The notes: generated from the letters alone by a model not told the origin. A DNA stretch of 34,977 bases from Gloeocapsa sp. PCC 73106 (GCF_000332035.1 NZ_ALVY01000190.1:1-34977), one strand, 5' to 3'; shown: positions 22,344 to 30,399, counted from the first letter of the stretch. Program-made: numbers and translations.

Positions 22344-23183
22344 TCAACGCACCACTTCCGCTTGTCCTAGAGGAGAAAAACGGATTTCTATTCTGCGTCT
22401 AGACGCGTCTGCATCACGGGTGGGGGTGGCGAATTCTCCTGAGGGTAAAAGTAATTGTCCCGCAGAATAGGCGCGAAATTGTAAGCCTTTGAGACGTCCT
22501 TTCTCTTGTAATAATTGTAGTTCTTTGACTACTTCTAGAGCGCGCATCAAGCCTAAATCGGTGTTAGATCCTGCAACGAGTTGATCGGCGGATTTTTTAC
22601 CTTGAGCGACCGCTTCGAGATTTTCATCGAGATTGCTATTTCCTTGAGCTGTGGCTTGCCCATCGGTATGACCAATAATTTCGACTATATAGATATCGCG
22701 TTCTTGGGTAATTTCTTCGATACGTTCTACTAATTCGGTGTTAATATAGCGACGTAGTTTTTCGGGCATTTGAGCGCTACCGGAATCAAATTGAAAATCG
22801 CCGGAGTTTTGAATGACGACTACTGGGGGTGCTAATTTAAGATTAGCTATTTCTACGGCTAAATCTTCTGCTTCTTCGTTTGTTTGTTCTAATTCTCTTT
22901 GTAGGCGATTGGCTTGTCTTTGCGATCGCTGTAGTTGAGAATTTTTTCTTTGCAGTTCATCACCGAGTAGACTAACTTGTTTTTCTAATTCTAGGACTTG
23001 TCCTTCTATTTCGCTGAGATTGAGTTGGGTCTTGTCTGCGTTACTTTGGAGGAACAAGGATTTAAATAACGCTAGGAGTAGAAAAAGACTGATAATCATA
23101 AAAGCGTTGGACATTAAATCGGTAAAAGAGGGCCAAACGTTGTAATTATCAGCTTCTTCGCTTTCTCTCCATCTTCTAGCCAT
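22344..23183 (-). CDS. ZorB/MotB-like OmpA-domain membrane protein
   Basis: This 279-aa protein has one N-terminal transmembrane helix with a conserved acidic residue (VWPSFTDLMSNAFMIISLFL, D22), the layout of MotB/TolR/ZorB stators. A long coiled coil follows (LSEIEGQVLELEKQVSLLGD and QRSQRQANRLQRELEQTNEE). A C-terminal OmpA-like peptidoglycan-binding domain then begins (IEIIGHTDGQ-type motif, here YIVEIIGHTDGQATAQ), ending RRRIEIRFSPLG. With its partner 6 nt upstream it should form an ion-driven motor unit anchored to the wall. ZorB of Zorya defence has this same plan, but ZorC/ZorD are not seen here. Confidence 0.82.
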   Translation of the reverse strand: MARRWRESEEADNYNVWPSFTDLMSNAFMIISLFLLLALFKSLFLQSNADKTQLNLSEIEGQVLELEKQVSLLGDELQRKNSQLQRSQRQANRLQRELEQTNEEAEDLAVEIANLKLAPPVVVIQNSGDFQFDSGSAQMPEKLRRYINTELVERIEEITQERDIYIVEIIGHTDGQATAQGNSNLDENLEAVAQGKKSADQLVAGSNTDLGLMRALEVVKELQLLQEKGRLKGLQFRAYSAGQLLLPSGEFATPTRDADASRRRIEIRFSPLGQAEVVR

Positions 23184-23189
23184 AATTAT

Positions 23190-24344
23190 TTACTCTTGAA
23201 TGGGGTGGGTTTCCGATTTAGCTTGATTGAGTTTAAGGATCAGATTGTATTTTTCATTGATACTAGTCATTTCTTCAGTTAAACGTATGATTCTGAGAAT
23301 CGATTTCTGCATCAATTCTAGAGTGTCCTCAATTGATTTTGTGGATTTGTTTAAAACTAAAGCTGATTGGGAGAACTGATTTTGAGCGATCGCTAACTCA
23401 CTAATAGCTGATGAAAGTTTTTCAGGAAATCTACTCTTGTCGAGGACATTAACCGCTTGATCAAAAGTTCCGGTACTTTTAGCCATACTCTGGGATGATT
23501 CCCTTAGTTCTAAATAAGCTTTTTCTGCAGCTTGGGTTATTTTCTGATTTTCGCTAATCATACGTTCGAGAGGGTTAGCTACAGACTTTTCCATAACGCT
23601 TTCTAATTTTATGCCAAATTCTCCCAGAAATGAGCTAAAACCAGCTATTAGTTTTTCAATTTCTTGTTGAACGGTTTGAGTTGATGAATTGGGTAAAGTT
23701 AACCAGAAAACATTATCTAAATAATCTTCAAGAGAGCTAAGTAGACTGGATTTAGCGACGTTAGTATTCCAGAGAAAATTAATAACAGTAAGTAGAGCGC
23801 TACAGAATATCGCTACTAAACTAGTAACGAAAGCGATACCCATTCCTTGTAGAGGTTGATCCAATTCCCTAATTAAGCTATCGACATCGGTTAAGTCAAC
23901 TTGGGTTAAAGTTTGACTTAAATTAGCCAAGTTGATAGTTATACCCAAAAAAGTCCCAAATAGACCAAAAGCCAAGAGTAAATTGGGTAAATTACGAGTC
24001 AGATAATCCATAGGTTCACATCGCCATGGAATACCCAACACCCGAAATCTTTCTTGACTATAACTTCCGTCCACCAGTGCGCCGGTGTTAATATGTTCGC
24101 GCTGTTGACTCGCACCCTGCATTCTCTGTTCCAAATAGTTAATAATCAGAGGTGGTTTAGCTAGGGTTTCACCCCTGAGTAATTTTCTGAGTTTGAATGA
24201 CAAGACACTGAGATGTCTATAAAGGCAAAACCTCAGTAAGATACAGATGAGGGTGGGAATGATGACTAGAGCGATCGTGAGCGTGATGAGGTAGGGGGGT
24301 AAAAGATTGGATACCCCGACCAGAATTTCTAGTAGTTCAAACAT
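23190..24344 (-). CDS. ZorA/MotA/TolQ/ExbB-like proton-channel protein
   Basis: This 384-aa protein has an N-terminal transmembrane helix (about 15-40), then a soluble loop, then two membrane helices: NLLLAFGLFGTFLGITINLA, the family's signature GxxGTxxG region, and GMGIAFVTSLVAIFCSALLT. The remaining 180 residues are a long cytoplasmic helical tail (LERMISENQKITQAAEKAYL, SIEDTLELMQKSILRIIRLT), as in ZorA, where the tail is thought to relay phage sensing. It pairs with the MotB/OmpA-like gene 6 nt downstream. Flagellar MotA or ExbB identity is unlikely because of the tail and partner. Confidence 0.82.
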   Translation of the reverse strand: MFELLEILVGVSNLLPPYLITLTIALVIIPTLICILLRFCLYRHLSVLSFKLRKLLRGETLAKPPLIINYLEQRMQGASQQREHINTGALVDGSYSQERFRVLGIPWRCEPMDYLTRNLPNLLLAFGLFGTFLGITINLANLSQTLTQVDLTDVDSLIRELDQPLQGMGIAFVTSLVAIFCSALLTVINFLWNTNVAKSSLLSSLEDYLDNVFWLTLPNSSTQTVQQEIEKLIAGFSSFLGEFGIKLESVMEKSVANPLERMISENQKITQAAEKAYLELRESSQSMAKSTGTFDQAVNVLDKSRFPEKLSSAISELAIAQNQFSQSALVLNKSTKSIEDTLELMQKSILRIIRLTEEMTSINEKYNLILKLNQAKSETHPIQE

Positions 24345-24447
24345 GATTTACAAATGGGGCTATCGAGATCGCCTTCGTCGTTCTTTATCAATGCTATCAG
24401 AAGGAGACCTGTATCAATACTGCTCGGTTAAGGATTTTTCTCTCTCA

Positions 24448-24495
24448 AGCAGGGAGCTTCGGAGCAGGGAGCAGGGAGCAGGGAGCTTCGGAGCA
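24448..24495 (+). repeat. GGGAGCA heptamer array and 19-bp direct repeat
   Basis: AGCAGGGAGCTTCGGAGCA occurs at 24448-24466 and again at 24477-24495, joined by GGGAGCA copies at 24467-24473 and 24474-24480. This is an STRR-type array abutting the stop codon of the four-helix-bundle gene, and part of it forms the inner inverted repeat of the cassette. Confidence 0.8.
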
Positions 24496-24496
24496 A

Positions 24497-24886
24497 TTAA
24501 GCTTTCTTTAATAACCAAGGTTCCGGATTATTGATTATTTTGACTAAAATAGCGATGATTTCGTCGTATATTCCTGATAATTCTTGACCAACTTCTGGCT
24601 CTAGGTATTTGCACTCTACAGCAAAATCTAACCATGTTTGCGTTTCGGCTGCTTCTCCTTCACTATCATCAAGTTTAGCAATAAAGGCAGCTTCATATCG
24701 ACGTTTACGCCAAGCTTCAGCTAAATTGGCACAAACCGAGCGAGAAGACCTTCTAATTTGGTCAGTTAAGGAATATTTTTCTTCAACAGGAAACTTTTTC
24801 GATAACTCAAAAATCTTCATAGCTGCGAAAAAAGCTTTTTGATAAGATTTCAAATCTTTATGGCTTCTGATGGGTTCTTTTGTCAT
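24497..24886 (-). CDS. Four-helix-bundle protein of the S23/IVS family
   Basis: This 129-aa helical protein has the family's hallmarks: HKDLKSYQKAFFAAMKIFEL at the start, YSLTDQIRRSSRSVCANLAE (usual pattern QIRRSAxSIPxNIAEG) in the middle, and LDDSEGEAAETQTWLDFAVE afterwards. Related proteins are encoded in 23S rRNA intervening sequences and, as Avd, in diversity-generating retroelements. I chose ATG 24886 (MTKEP); ATG 24910 is eight codons longer. The gene fills the loop of an inverted-repeat cassette. No reverse transcriptase or rRNA is nearby. Confidence 0.88.
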   Translation of the reverse strand: MTKEPIRSHKDLKSYQKAFFAAMKIFELSKKFPVEEKYSLTDQIRRSSRSVCANLAEAWRKRRYEAAFIAKLDDSEGEAAETQTWLDFAVECKYLEPEVGQELSGIYDEIIAILVKIINNPEPWLLKKA

Positions 24887-25035
24887 TTTTCGTAAGGAAT
24901 CAGACCTCAACGCTTAATTATATTCGCTCAGAAGCTCCCTGCTCCCATGCAGTCTTAATAAGGGTTTTAGGCTTAACCGAGCAGTATTGAGACATGTATG
25001 ACTATTCCCCCATTTGAAGATAATAGGAATTATTG

Positions 25036-25278
25036 CTATCGATTTAACGAAGTGGGAATCATGATGATCTTAAATGATTTTGAGTATCGTTCAACCAAAG
25101 AAAGCTGCTGCTTTTTTTTAATACGTTCTAATCTTTGTTCTTCTAAGATTTCATCAAATTTAGCAATTACTTCTTCTAGCTGTAATCTCGCTTCCTCAAA
25201 ATCCAAACGTGAGCGACGTAAATTATTAATTAGTCTTGTACTAACTGAAGGATCGGGGATAGTAGGTTGATTATTCAC
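25036..25278 (-). CDS. Small coiled-coil protein, copy 2 (paralogue of 18390-18623)
   Basis: This 80-aa charged helical protein (NNQPTIPDPSVSTRLINNLR, then EEARLQLEEVIAKFDEILEE) is clearly homologous to the gene at 18390-18623; the two diverge after the central helix. The GTG at 25278 has GGAG seven nt upstream and overlaps the stop of a relic frame (GTGA). A GTG at 25290 is the alternative. It follows phoH by about 63 nt. Function is unknown. Confidence 0.68.
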   Translation of the reverse strand: MNNQPTIPDPSVSTRLINNLRRSRLDFEEARLQLEEVIAKFDEILEEQRLERIKKKQQLSLVERYSKSFKIIMIPTSLNR

Positions 25279-25328
25279 GGTAATCTCCACTCTAGTTTAA
25301 TTTCTCGGATACTTTGTTCTAAGGCAGG
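25275..25328 (-). pseudogene. Relic of the upstream partner's C-terminus
   Basis: The 54 nt read PALEQSIREIKLEWRLP-stop and match codon for codon the stretch at 18620-18673 downstream of the 99-aa helical gene. No start codon and no more of the partner is present: the frame runs back out of homology into the phoH 3' end. It shows that this locus arose from a duplication of the gene pair that lost most of the first gene. Confidence 0.55.
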
Positions 25329-25341
25329 AATTTTCTGTTGC

Positions 25342-26301
25342 TTAATCAGATGGATGCTGTTCGTAAGCGGCTACAATTTTCTGTACCAAAGGATTGCGGA
25401 CTACATCAGCTTGAGAAAAATGGCAAAAAGCGATTCCCTCTACATGTTTTAAGATTTTTTCAGCTACTACTAGTCCTGAATCTTGATATTTGGGTAAATC
25501 GATTTGGGTGATATCTCCCGTTACTACCATACGGGAACGATGGCCTAAACGGGTTAAGACCATTTTAAGTTGAGCTGGTGTGGTATTTTGGGCTTCGTCG
25601 ACGATGATAAAAGCATTGCTCAGGGTTCGCCCTCTCATGTAAGCTAGGGGTGCGACTTCGATTTTACCCCGTTCCATCAAATCAGGAATTTTGGTTGGGT
25701 CAATAAATTCGTAGAGAGCATCGTATAGAGGACGCAGGAAAGGATCAATCTTTTGTTGTAAATCACCTGGCAGAAAACCCAGTTTTTCCCCCGCTTCTAC
25801 AGCAGGACGAGTCAGAATTAAGCGATCGCATTCCTCACCTAATAAAGCTTGTACAGCTACCACCGCAGCTAAAAAGGTTTTTCCCGTACCCGCGGGACCG
25901 ATACAAAAAGTCAAGTCATGCTGATGTATAGCTTGGAGATATTGACGCTGACGAAAAGTTTTAGCGCGAATCAACTCCCCGCGACGGGTTTTAGCAATGA
26001 CGTCGGATTGAATCGCTTGATATTCTTCTTCTCTCCCGGTATCTAAAGCTTGAAAAGCCGTGATTAAATCGGGTTCAGTCACTGTTTGTCCTTGTTCCCA
26101 ATAGGGTTTCAGGGATTCTATTATTTGTACGCACCTAGCTATGGCTTTGGTTGTTCCTTTGATTAACAACTCTTGTCCGCGCCAAATTAATTGAGCACCA
26201 GTTTTACGAGCGAGAAATTGCAGATTTTGTTCTTGAGGTCCTGTCAGGGCGATCGCGGCTGCAACATTGGGGAATTCTATCCTTTCCAATCCTTCAGTCA
26301 T
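25342..26301 (-). CDS. PhoH-like ATPase
   Basis: This 319-aa protein has a small N-terminal nucleic-acid-binding-like region (NLQFLARKTGAQLIWRGQEL) and the PhoH ATPase core: Walker A CIGPAGTGKTFLA, Walker B-like AFIIVDEAQNTTPAQLKMVL, and GMVVTGD-type VTGDITQIDLP. PhoH-like proteins are RNA-helicase-like ATPases often linked to RNase YbeY; the Pho-regulon link of E. coli phoH does not carry over automatically. It is 33 nt downstream of egtD on the same strand. Confidence 0.9.
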   Translation of the reverse strand: MTEGLERIEFPNVAAAIALTGPQEQNLQFLARKTGAQLIWRGQELLIKGTTKAIARCVQIIESLKPYWEQGQTVTEPDLITAFQALDTGREEEYQAIQSDVIAKTRRGELIRAKTFRQRQYLQAIHQHDLTFCIGPAGTGKTFLAAVVAVQALLGEECDRLILTRPAVEAGEKLGFLPGDLQQKIDPFLRPLYDALYEFIDPTKIPDLMERGKIEVAPLAYMRGRTLSNAFIIVDEAQNTTPAQLKMVLTRLGHRSRMVVTGDITQIDLPKYQDSGLVVAEKILKHVEGIAFCHFSQADVVRNPLVQKIVAAYEQHPSD

Positions 26302-26334
26302 TAAGTTATTTTGCGTTTTTATAGGTCAATTAAT

Positions 26335-27324
26335 CTATTGTAATTGACAGAGCAATAGACCAAACCAGCGTTGTAAGTCGGTAAATTCTTGAATAACTTG
26401 GTAGTTATTGTCTTCGAGATACCCTTTCATCGTCTCTAGATCAAATTTACGGGAAATTTCGGTTAAGATTGTTTCTCCTGCTTGAAATTCCACTTGAAAA
26501 TCTAAAGCTGCTAGAGTGACAACTTGCTCGGTTTGGGAGACTAGATGCATTTCTATCTGAGATTTCAGGGGATGGTAAAAAGCTAAATGTTCAAATAAGT
26601 TTAGGTCAAAATTGCCCCGAAAACGCTGATTTAAATGCTGGAGCATATTCAGGTTAAAAGCTGCGGTTACTCCTTGACTATCGTTGTAAGCTGCTTCGAT
26701 AATCCCTGGAGATTTTTGCAGATCGATACCCAAAAGTAGATAATCTCCTGTGGAGAGAGCGTTAGTAACTTGGCTAAAAAAGCGATCGCACTCCCCCTGA
26801 TTAAAGTTACCTAAGGTACTTCCCAAAAAACAAATCAAGCGCTTCCAACCCGGTGATGACTCTAGTTTCTCTAAAGCTAACTCATAGGTTCCCACGAGTC
26901 CATGTATCGATAAATTCGAGTAATCCTGTAATATTTCTTTAGCACTCTCTTCCAATATGCTTCTACTGACGTCGTTGGGTACATAGACTAGGGGATAGTC
27001 TAGTTGTTGGTACGCATCTAATAAGATTCTGGTTTTACTCGAACTCCCACTACCTAGTTCGATTAATTCACAAGCACCAGTGATTTGAGCAATATCTAGA
27101 GCATATTCTTTGAGAATACCCGCTTCGGTGCGCGTTGGGTAGTATTCTGGTAAGAGACAAATTGCTTCAAAAAGTTGGGAACCTCGATCATCATAAAAGT
27201 ACCGAGGTGGAAGGGATTTACGTTCTTGACTTAACCCGGCGATCGCGTCTGTATCATCTATTTTCAATAAAGTTTCATCCATGAGATAGCTGATTTGGAA
27301 GCGTTGCTGATTGGGACTTAACAT
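26335..27324 (-). CDS. egtD: L-histidine N-alpha-methyltransferase
   Basis: This 329-aa protein belongs to the EgtD family (DUF2260): PPRYFYDDRGSQLFEAICLL, EYYPTRTEAGIL, the SAM loop ELGSGSSSKTRILLDAY, CFLGSTLGNF and LLLGIDLQKSPGII. It trimethylates histidine to hercynine, the first step of ergothioneine synthesis. EgtB, the sulfoxide synthase expected next, is not in this window. The ATG at 27324 has GAGGT seven nt upstream and is preferred over 27366. Confidence 0.92.
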   Translation of the reverse strand: MLSPNQQRFQISYLMDETLLKIDDTDAIAGLSQERKSLPPRYFYDDRGSQLFEAICLLPEYYPTRTEAGILKEYALDIAQITGACELIELGSGSSSKTRILLDAYQQLDYPLVYVPNDVSRSILEESAKEILQDYSNLSIHGLVGTYELALEKLESSPGWKRLICFLGSTLGNFNQGECDRFFSQVTNALSTGDYLLLGIDLQKSPGIIEAAYNDSQGVTAAFNLNMLQHLNQRFRGNFDLNLFEHLAFYHPLKSQIEMHLVSQTEQVVTLAALDFQVEFQAGETILTEISRKFDLETMKGYLEDNNYQVIQEFTDLQRWFGLLLCQLQ

Positions 27325-27397
27325 TAATTTACCTCTAGTTTTGGGAGCAATTTCTCGCAACTGCAAGATACAACAATTTGGGCCCCTTTAGTTAGTA

Positions 27398-28087
27398 CTA
27401 TTGTACTAAATTCAGCCATTGTTCGATAATTTCCAGCATTTTTTTCTCGCTGATCGCTCTTAGGGTTTTTTTACCTCCCTTAATTGTCACTCTCTCTACT
27501 ATCTCTGATAAGCTCTTGTAGGGGCGATTGTCAACGATCGCTTGTACTCGAAGGGGTAACTGTTGACTATATACCACTCTAAGCTTTCTACTCAGTTGCT
27601 CTATCTCTGCGTGATTAAAAAGTTGCAATGGATCTACTTTTTCTAATAATTTACCTTCTAGTTGCTCTAGTTTGGTGTTCAGTTGTCTCTGCTGTTGTTG
27701 CAATTCCTCATAAGTCTTTGTCAATCTTGTTTCTAAATTATTTAAACGAGCATCTAAGTTGTTGCTAGGGATTGAAACCGAAAGACGTAGTAATTTGATT
27801 TGCTGTTCTATAATTTCCTGGTTATCTGGCTCTAAAATAAAAGCATTGATCATTTCTCCCTGACGCAAGTCTATTTCTCTAGCTCTAACTGCAGCATAAT
27901 ATTCAAAATGTCCCTCTACAACATCAAAGGATTCTAAACTAGTACGATTCAAAATAATCGGATTAATTAACCCTTGTGCCTCTAAAATTAATTTAGCTAG
28001 TGCTTCTATATTGTCCTCTGGAAAATCAGAACGAGGTACAACAGAGCTAATTTTTCTCACAGCGACTAAAAGTGTAGATAGTTTCAT
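27398..28087 (-). CDS. ParB-like protein: ParB N-domain, coiled coil, HhH-like C-terminus
   Basis: In this 229-aa protein, residues about 1-90 resemble the ParB/sulfiredoxin-like N-domain (LILEAQGLINPIILNRTSLE, FDVVEGHFEYYAAVRAREID). Residues about 110-150 are a coiled coil (TRLTKTYEELQQQQRQLNTK). The C-terminus (NRPYKSLSEIVERVTIKGGK, ISEKKMLEIIEQW) looks like a helix-hairpin-helix DNA-binding unit. I do not see the canonical ParB helix-turn-helix domain. Its ATG overlaps the parA stop by 4 nt, so it is translated with parA and is probably its partner. Binding site and cargo are unknown. Confidence 0.65.
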   Translation of the reverse strand: MKLSTLLVAVRKISSVVPRSDFPEDNIEALAKLILEAQGLINPIILNRTSLESFDVVEGHFEYYAAVRAREIDLRQGEMINAFILEPDNQEIIEQQIKLLRLSVSIPSNNLDARLNNLETRLTKTYEELQQQQRQLNTKLEQLEGKLLEKVDPLQLFNHAEIEQLSRKLRVVYSQQLPLRVQAIVDNRPYKSLSEIVERVTIKGGKKTLRAISEKKMLEIIEQWLNLVQ

Positions 28088-28941
28088 CGTAGTCCTATTT
28101 TCTCTAAAACTTCTTCAGCAAGATGGTGAAATTCACTGGCTGCTTTGGAATCAGGTCTAAACTCAAAAATAGACCGAGGATCTGGCGCGTCCATCATACC
28201 CAAGTTTACAGTTTGTTCGGCGCATTTTGCTAAATCTTCGCGATCGTAAATCACCGTTTCAAACACTGGTAAGTTGTATCTATCCTGAATCGTTTCGATA
28301 CGTTTTTTTAAGGTAGATTCCACAAATTTATTGTTAGTAGAAATCTTACTGGGGAGGACACCCAAAATCTTGATAGGTTCACGCATCATTTGCTTTCTAA
28401 AGACATTTTGGCTTTTGATAAAATTTTTAACATTATTTAAGCCTTGGTTAGCAAATGGTTTCAAATCCGAGGGAATAATTAAATAATCTGCGGTGATGAT
28501 AGCGATGCGAGCATAGAGATTTAAAGAGGGAGGAGTATCGATAATCACTATATCATAGTCATCTGCGACCGCTTCTAATTTTGATCTTAACAATAATCTG
28601 CTATATTCAATGTTAAGTAAATCTTTTTCTGCATTCATCAAGTCTAGATGAGCAGGTACCACATCTACCTCTGGTCTAGTATAGGTGGACTTGCGCACCA
28701 CTTCTGAGATAGGATATAGTTCTTCTGAGGTTAATACTTGCAGAACGTTGCGATCTTTAATATCGTCAAATATTTCATCTTCAAATTTAATTAATCCAGT
28801 GGCAAAAGTTGTATTAGCTTGACTATCTAAATCGATGATCAAGACTCTTTTATCTCTTTGAGTTAAAGCTGCAGCTAGGTTGACAACGGTAGTTGTTTTA
28901 CCAACCCCACCTTTGTTATGGTAGACGGTGATCGTTTTCAT
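28084..28941 (-). CDS. parA: ParA-family ATPase
   Basis: This 285-aa protein has the deviant Walker A KGGVGKTTTVVNLAAAL with both lysines, the Walker A' LIIDLDSQANTTF and Walker B YDIVIIDTPPSLN. There is no N-terminal helix-turn-helix, so it is the short (type Ib/Soj-like) form. Such ATPases position DNA or protein cargo on the nucleoid. It is coupled on both sides by 4-nt overlaps, to the PhoD-like gene before it and the ParB-like gene after it. The location among chromosomal genes argues against a plasmid partition locus. Confidence 0.9.
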   Translation of the reverse strand: MKTITVYHNKGGVGKTTTVVNLAAALTQRDKRVLIIDLDSQANTTFATGLIKFEDEIFDDIKDRNVLQVLTSEELYPISEVVRKSTYTRPEVDVVPAHLDLMNAEKDLLNIEYSRLLLRSKLEAVADDYDIVIIDTPPSLNLYARIAIITADYLIIPSDLKPFANQGLNNVKNFIKSQNVFRKQMMREPIKILGVLPSKISTNNKFVESTLKKRIETIQDRYNLPVFETVIYDREDLAKCAEQTVNLGMMDAPDPRSIFEFRPDSKAASEFHHLAEEVLEKIGLR

Positions 28942-30365
28942 ATGATAGTAGTAAAATTCAAAAAAGGATTACAATTATCTGTGACTAACTTGATTTTAGT
29001 TTCTAAGCCATTCTCAACGAACTTAGTGGTAAACACAGCAAAGTTATAACGAAAACAAGCCAAACCACAATTAGCTAATTTTTCTAATGTCTCTTCTGAC
29101 AGATGAGGATTTTCTTCTCTCAACTTTTCAGATCTAATTCGATAGGGATTAGCTAATCTTTCGTAACAATCTGGTAGACAATCGCTTAATTTCATGGTAC
29201 TGTGCATGGGACCTACTCCAAATTCATAGATAGGTTGTTCCCCCTGTCCATAAATTTGATACCGAGAAAATTCTGCGATGTGAAGATCTCCAGAAAGGAT
29301 GGCAAAGCGTTTTTCTGTTGCTTTCATTCTAGCTAAGAAATGGTAGAATTGTTCGGGATTAGAGCGAGAGTAACTTTCTTTTTGATGGTGATTACCAAAA
29401 AACTGATTTCCTCCTACTAACCAGATGAATCGATGAGAGGAAGCTTGTGCTAGCAACCATTCTTCTTGTTCTTGTCCTAATAGATTATATCTCTGTTTGG
29501 AGTATTGTTGAATAAAATATTGATAAAGACTGGAATAATCCAATTCATCTATTTCAGGATAAATCTCTAGATCATCATGTAAACGAAAGTAACGATTATC
29601 TAATAAGAAGAAAGCTTGAGAGGAGTGGGTAAAAACGCCAATACGACCTAAGTTAAAATTTATAAAAACTTTGTCTATATCATCAGCTCCATAAAAACAG
29701 CGATGCAACCAAAGAGTAGTTTCTTTATGGGGAAAATTGAGGTCTCCATCATTTATACCATAGTCGTGATCATCCCAGATCGCAATTGTAGGAATTAAAT
29801 AGGGGAGTTTAAATAAGTCTAATCTATGCCACGTTTCTAAATATCTAATTAAACAGTCTTGTGCTTGTGGTCCTTCTGGGATATTATACCAACGTTCTCT
29901 AGAATCAACATACACTAAATCCCCTCCTAAAATCAGTAAATCTGGACGTTCACGGTTTAGTTGAGTATAAATATCTTTCTGAATCTCTATGTAGAATGTT
30001 TCGTCGTTTAAACAGTTACTAAAAGCGAATCTTAGGGGTTCAGATTCTGGTGGAAGTGTTTTAAACCAACGACAATCCATCATTTCATTAACTACTATCT
30101 TGAGACTATACTCTATATTGGGCAGTAAATCAGCAAATTTTACCCTTAATAGTTGCCATTCTAAGTTATCTGAGTTGATTAGGGTCCTGATCTCTACTGG
30201 TTTAATCTTATATTCCCCTTCTGCCCAAATTTCGGGAAGATGACTGTGTTTTGAAACATGGGGTAATAATAGATTAAATTGAGCAACTTGAGTAGAGGTA
30301 GCTACTTGCAATATAGGAAAAGGAGGGGTAGATTTGATTTCGGGCCATTGTTTAGGGATAGACAT
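28938..30365 (-). CDS. PhoD-like metallophosphatase
   Basis: This 475-aa protein carries PhoD/calcineurin-like metal-binding blocks: RFAFSNCLNDETFY, PDLLILGGDLVYVD (Asp149), IAIWDDHDYGINDGD (Asp198-Asp201) and AILSGDLHIAEFSRY. It should be a phosphodiesterase or alkaline phosphatase-type enzyme. No signal peptide or twin-arginine motif is seen, so it looks cytoplasmic, unlike secreted PhoD. Its stop overlaps the parA ATG by 4 nt. It is divergent, 44 nt away, from the channel-like gene at 30410. Confidence 0.8.
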   Translation of the reverse strand: MSIPKQWPEIKSTPPFPILQVATSTQVAQFNLLLPHVSKHSHLPEIWAEGEYKIKPVEIRTLINSDNLEWQLLRVKFADLLPNIEYSLKIVVNEMMDCRWFKTLPPESEPLRFAFSNCLNDETFYIEIQKDIYTQLNRERPDLLILGGDLVYVDSRERWYNIPEGPQAQDCLIRYLETWHRLDLFKLPYLIPTIAIWDDHDYGINDGDLNFPHKETTLWLHRCFYGADDIDKVFINFNLGRIGVFTHSSQAFFLLDNRYFRLHDDLEIYPEIDELDYSSLYQYFIQQYSKQRYNLLGQEQEEWLLAQASSHRFIWLVGGNQFFGNHHQKESYSRSNPEQFYHFLARMKATEKRFAILSGDLHIAEFSRYQIYGQGEQPIYEFGVGPMHSTMKLSDCLPDCYERLANPYRIRSEKLREENPHLSEETLEKLANCGLACFRYNFAVFTTKFVENGLETKIKLVTDNCNPFLNFTTII

Positions 30366-30399
30366 GGACTAGAATCAGTAAAAGAGCTTTTATTGTCAT

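Larger units (their letters stand above)
24410..24994. mobile_element. Inverted-repeat-bounded cassette carrying a four-helix-bundle (S23/IVS) gene
   Basis: The outer repeats 24410-24432 and 24972-24994 are inverse copies with one mismatch in 23 (core TCAATACTGCTCGGTTAAG). An inner pair follows: GGGAGCAGGGAGCTTCGGAG-type sequence at 24474-24494 against 24926-24946 (20 of 21), then AATTAAGC (24495-24502) against GCTTAATT (24912-24919). The transcript could fold into a long interrupted stem with the gene in the loop, as 23S rRNA intervening sequences do. I see no target-site duplication. The whole is 585 bp, upstream of the ZorA-like gene. Confidence 0.65.

Noticed and set aside
22344-24344. 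Flagellar motor stator motA/motB
   Set aside because: The TolQ/MotA-like protein has a long helical tail and no flagellar genes are near; the partner has the OmpA domain and coiled-coil plan of ZorB.
24497-24886. Avd accessory protein of a diversity-generating retroelement
   Set aside because: Same fold family, but no reverse transcriptase, template repeat or variable-repeat gene is nearby.
25267-25452. Plus-strand frame across the phoH 3' end
   Set aside because: It overlaps conserved phoH codons on the other strand and has no recognisable product.
28084-28941. Evidence that this is a plasmid because of parA
   Set aside because: The flanking genes (kaiABC, ubiD, purU, egtD, tRNAs) are chromosomal housekeeping genes.
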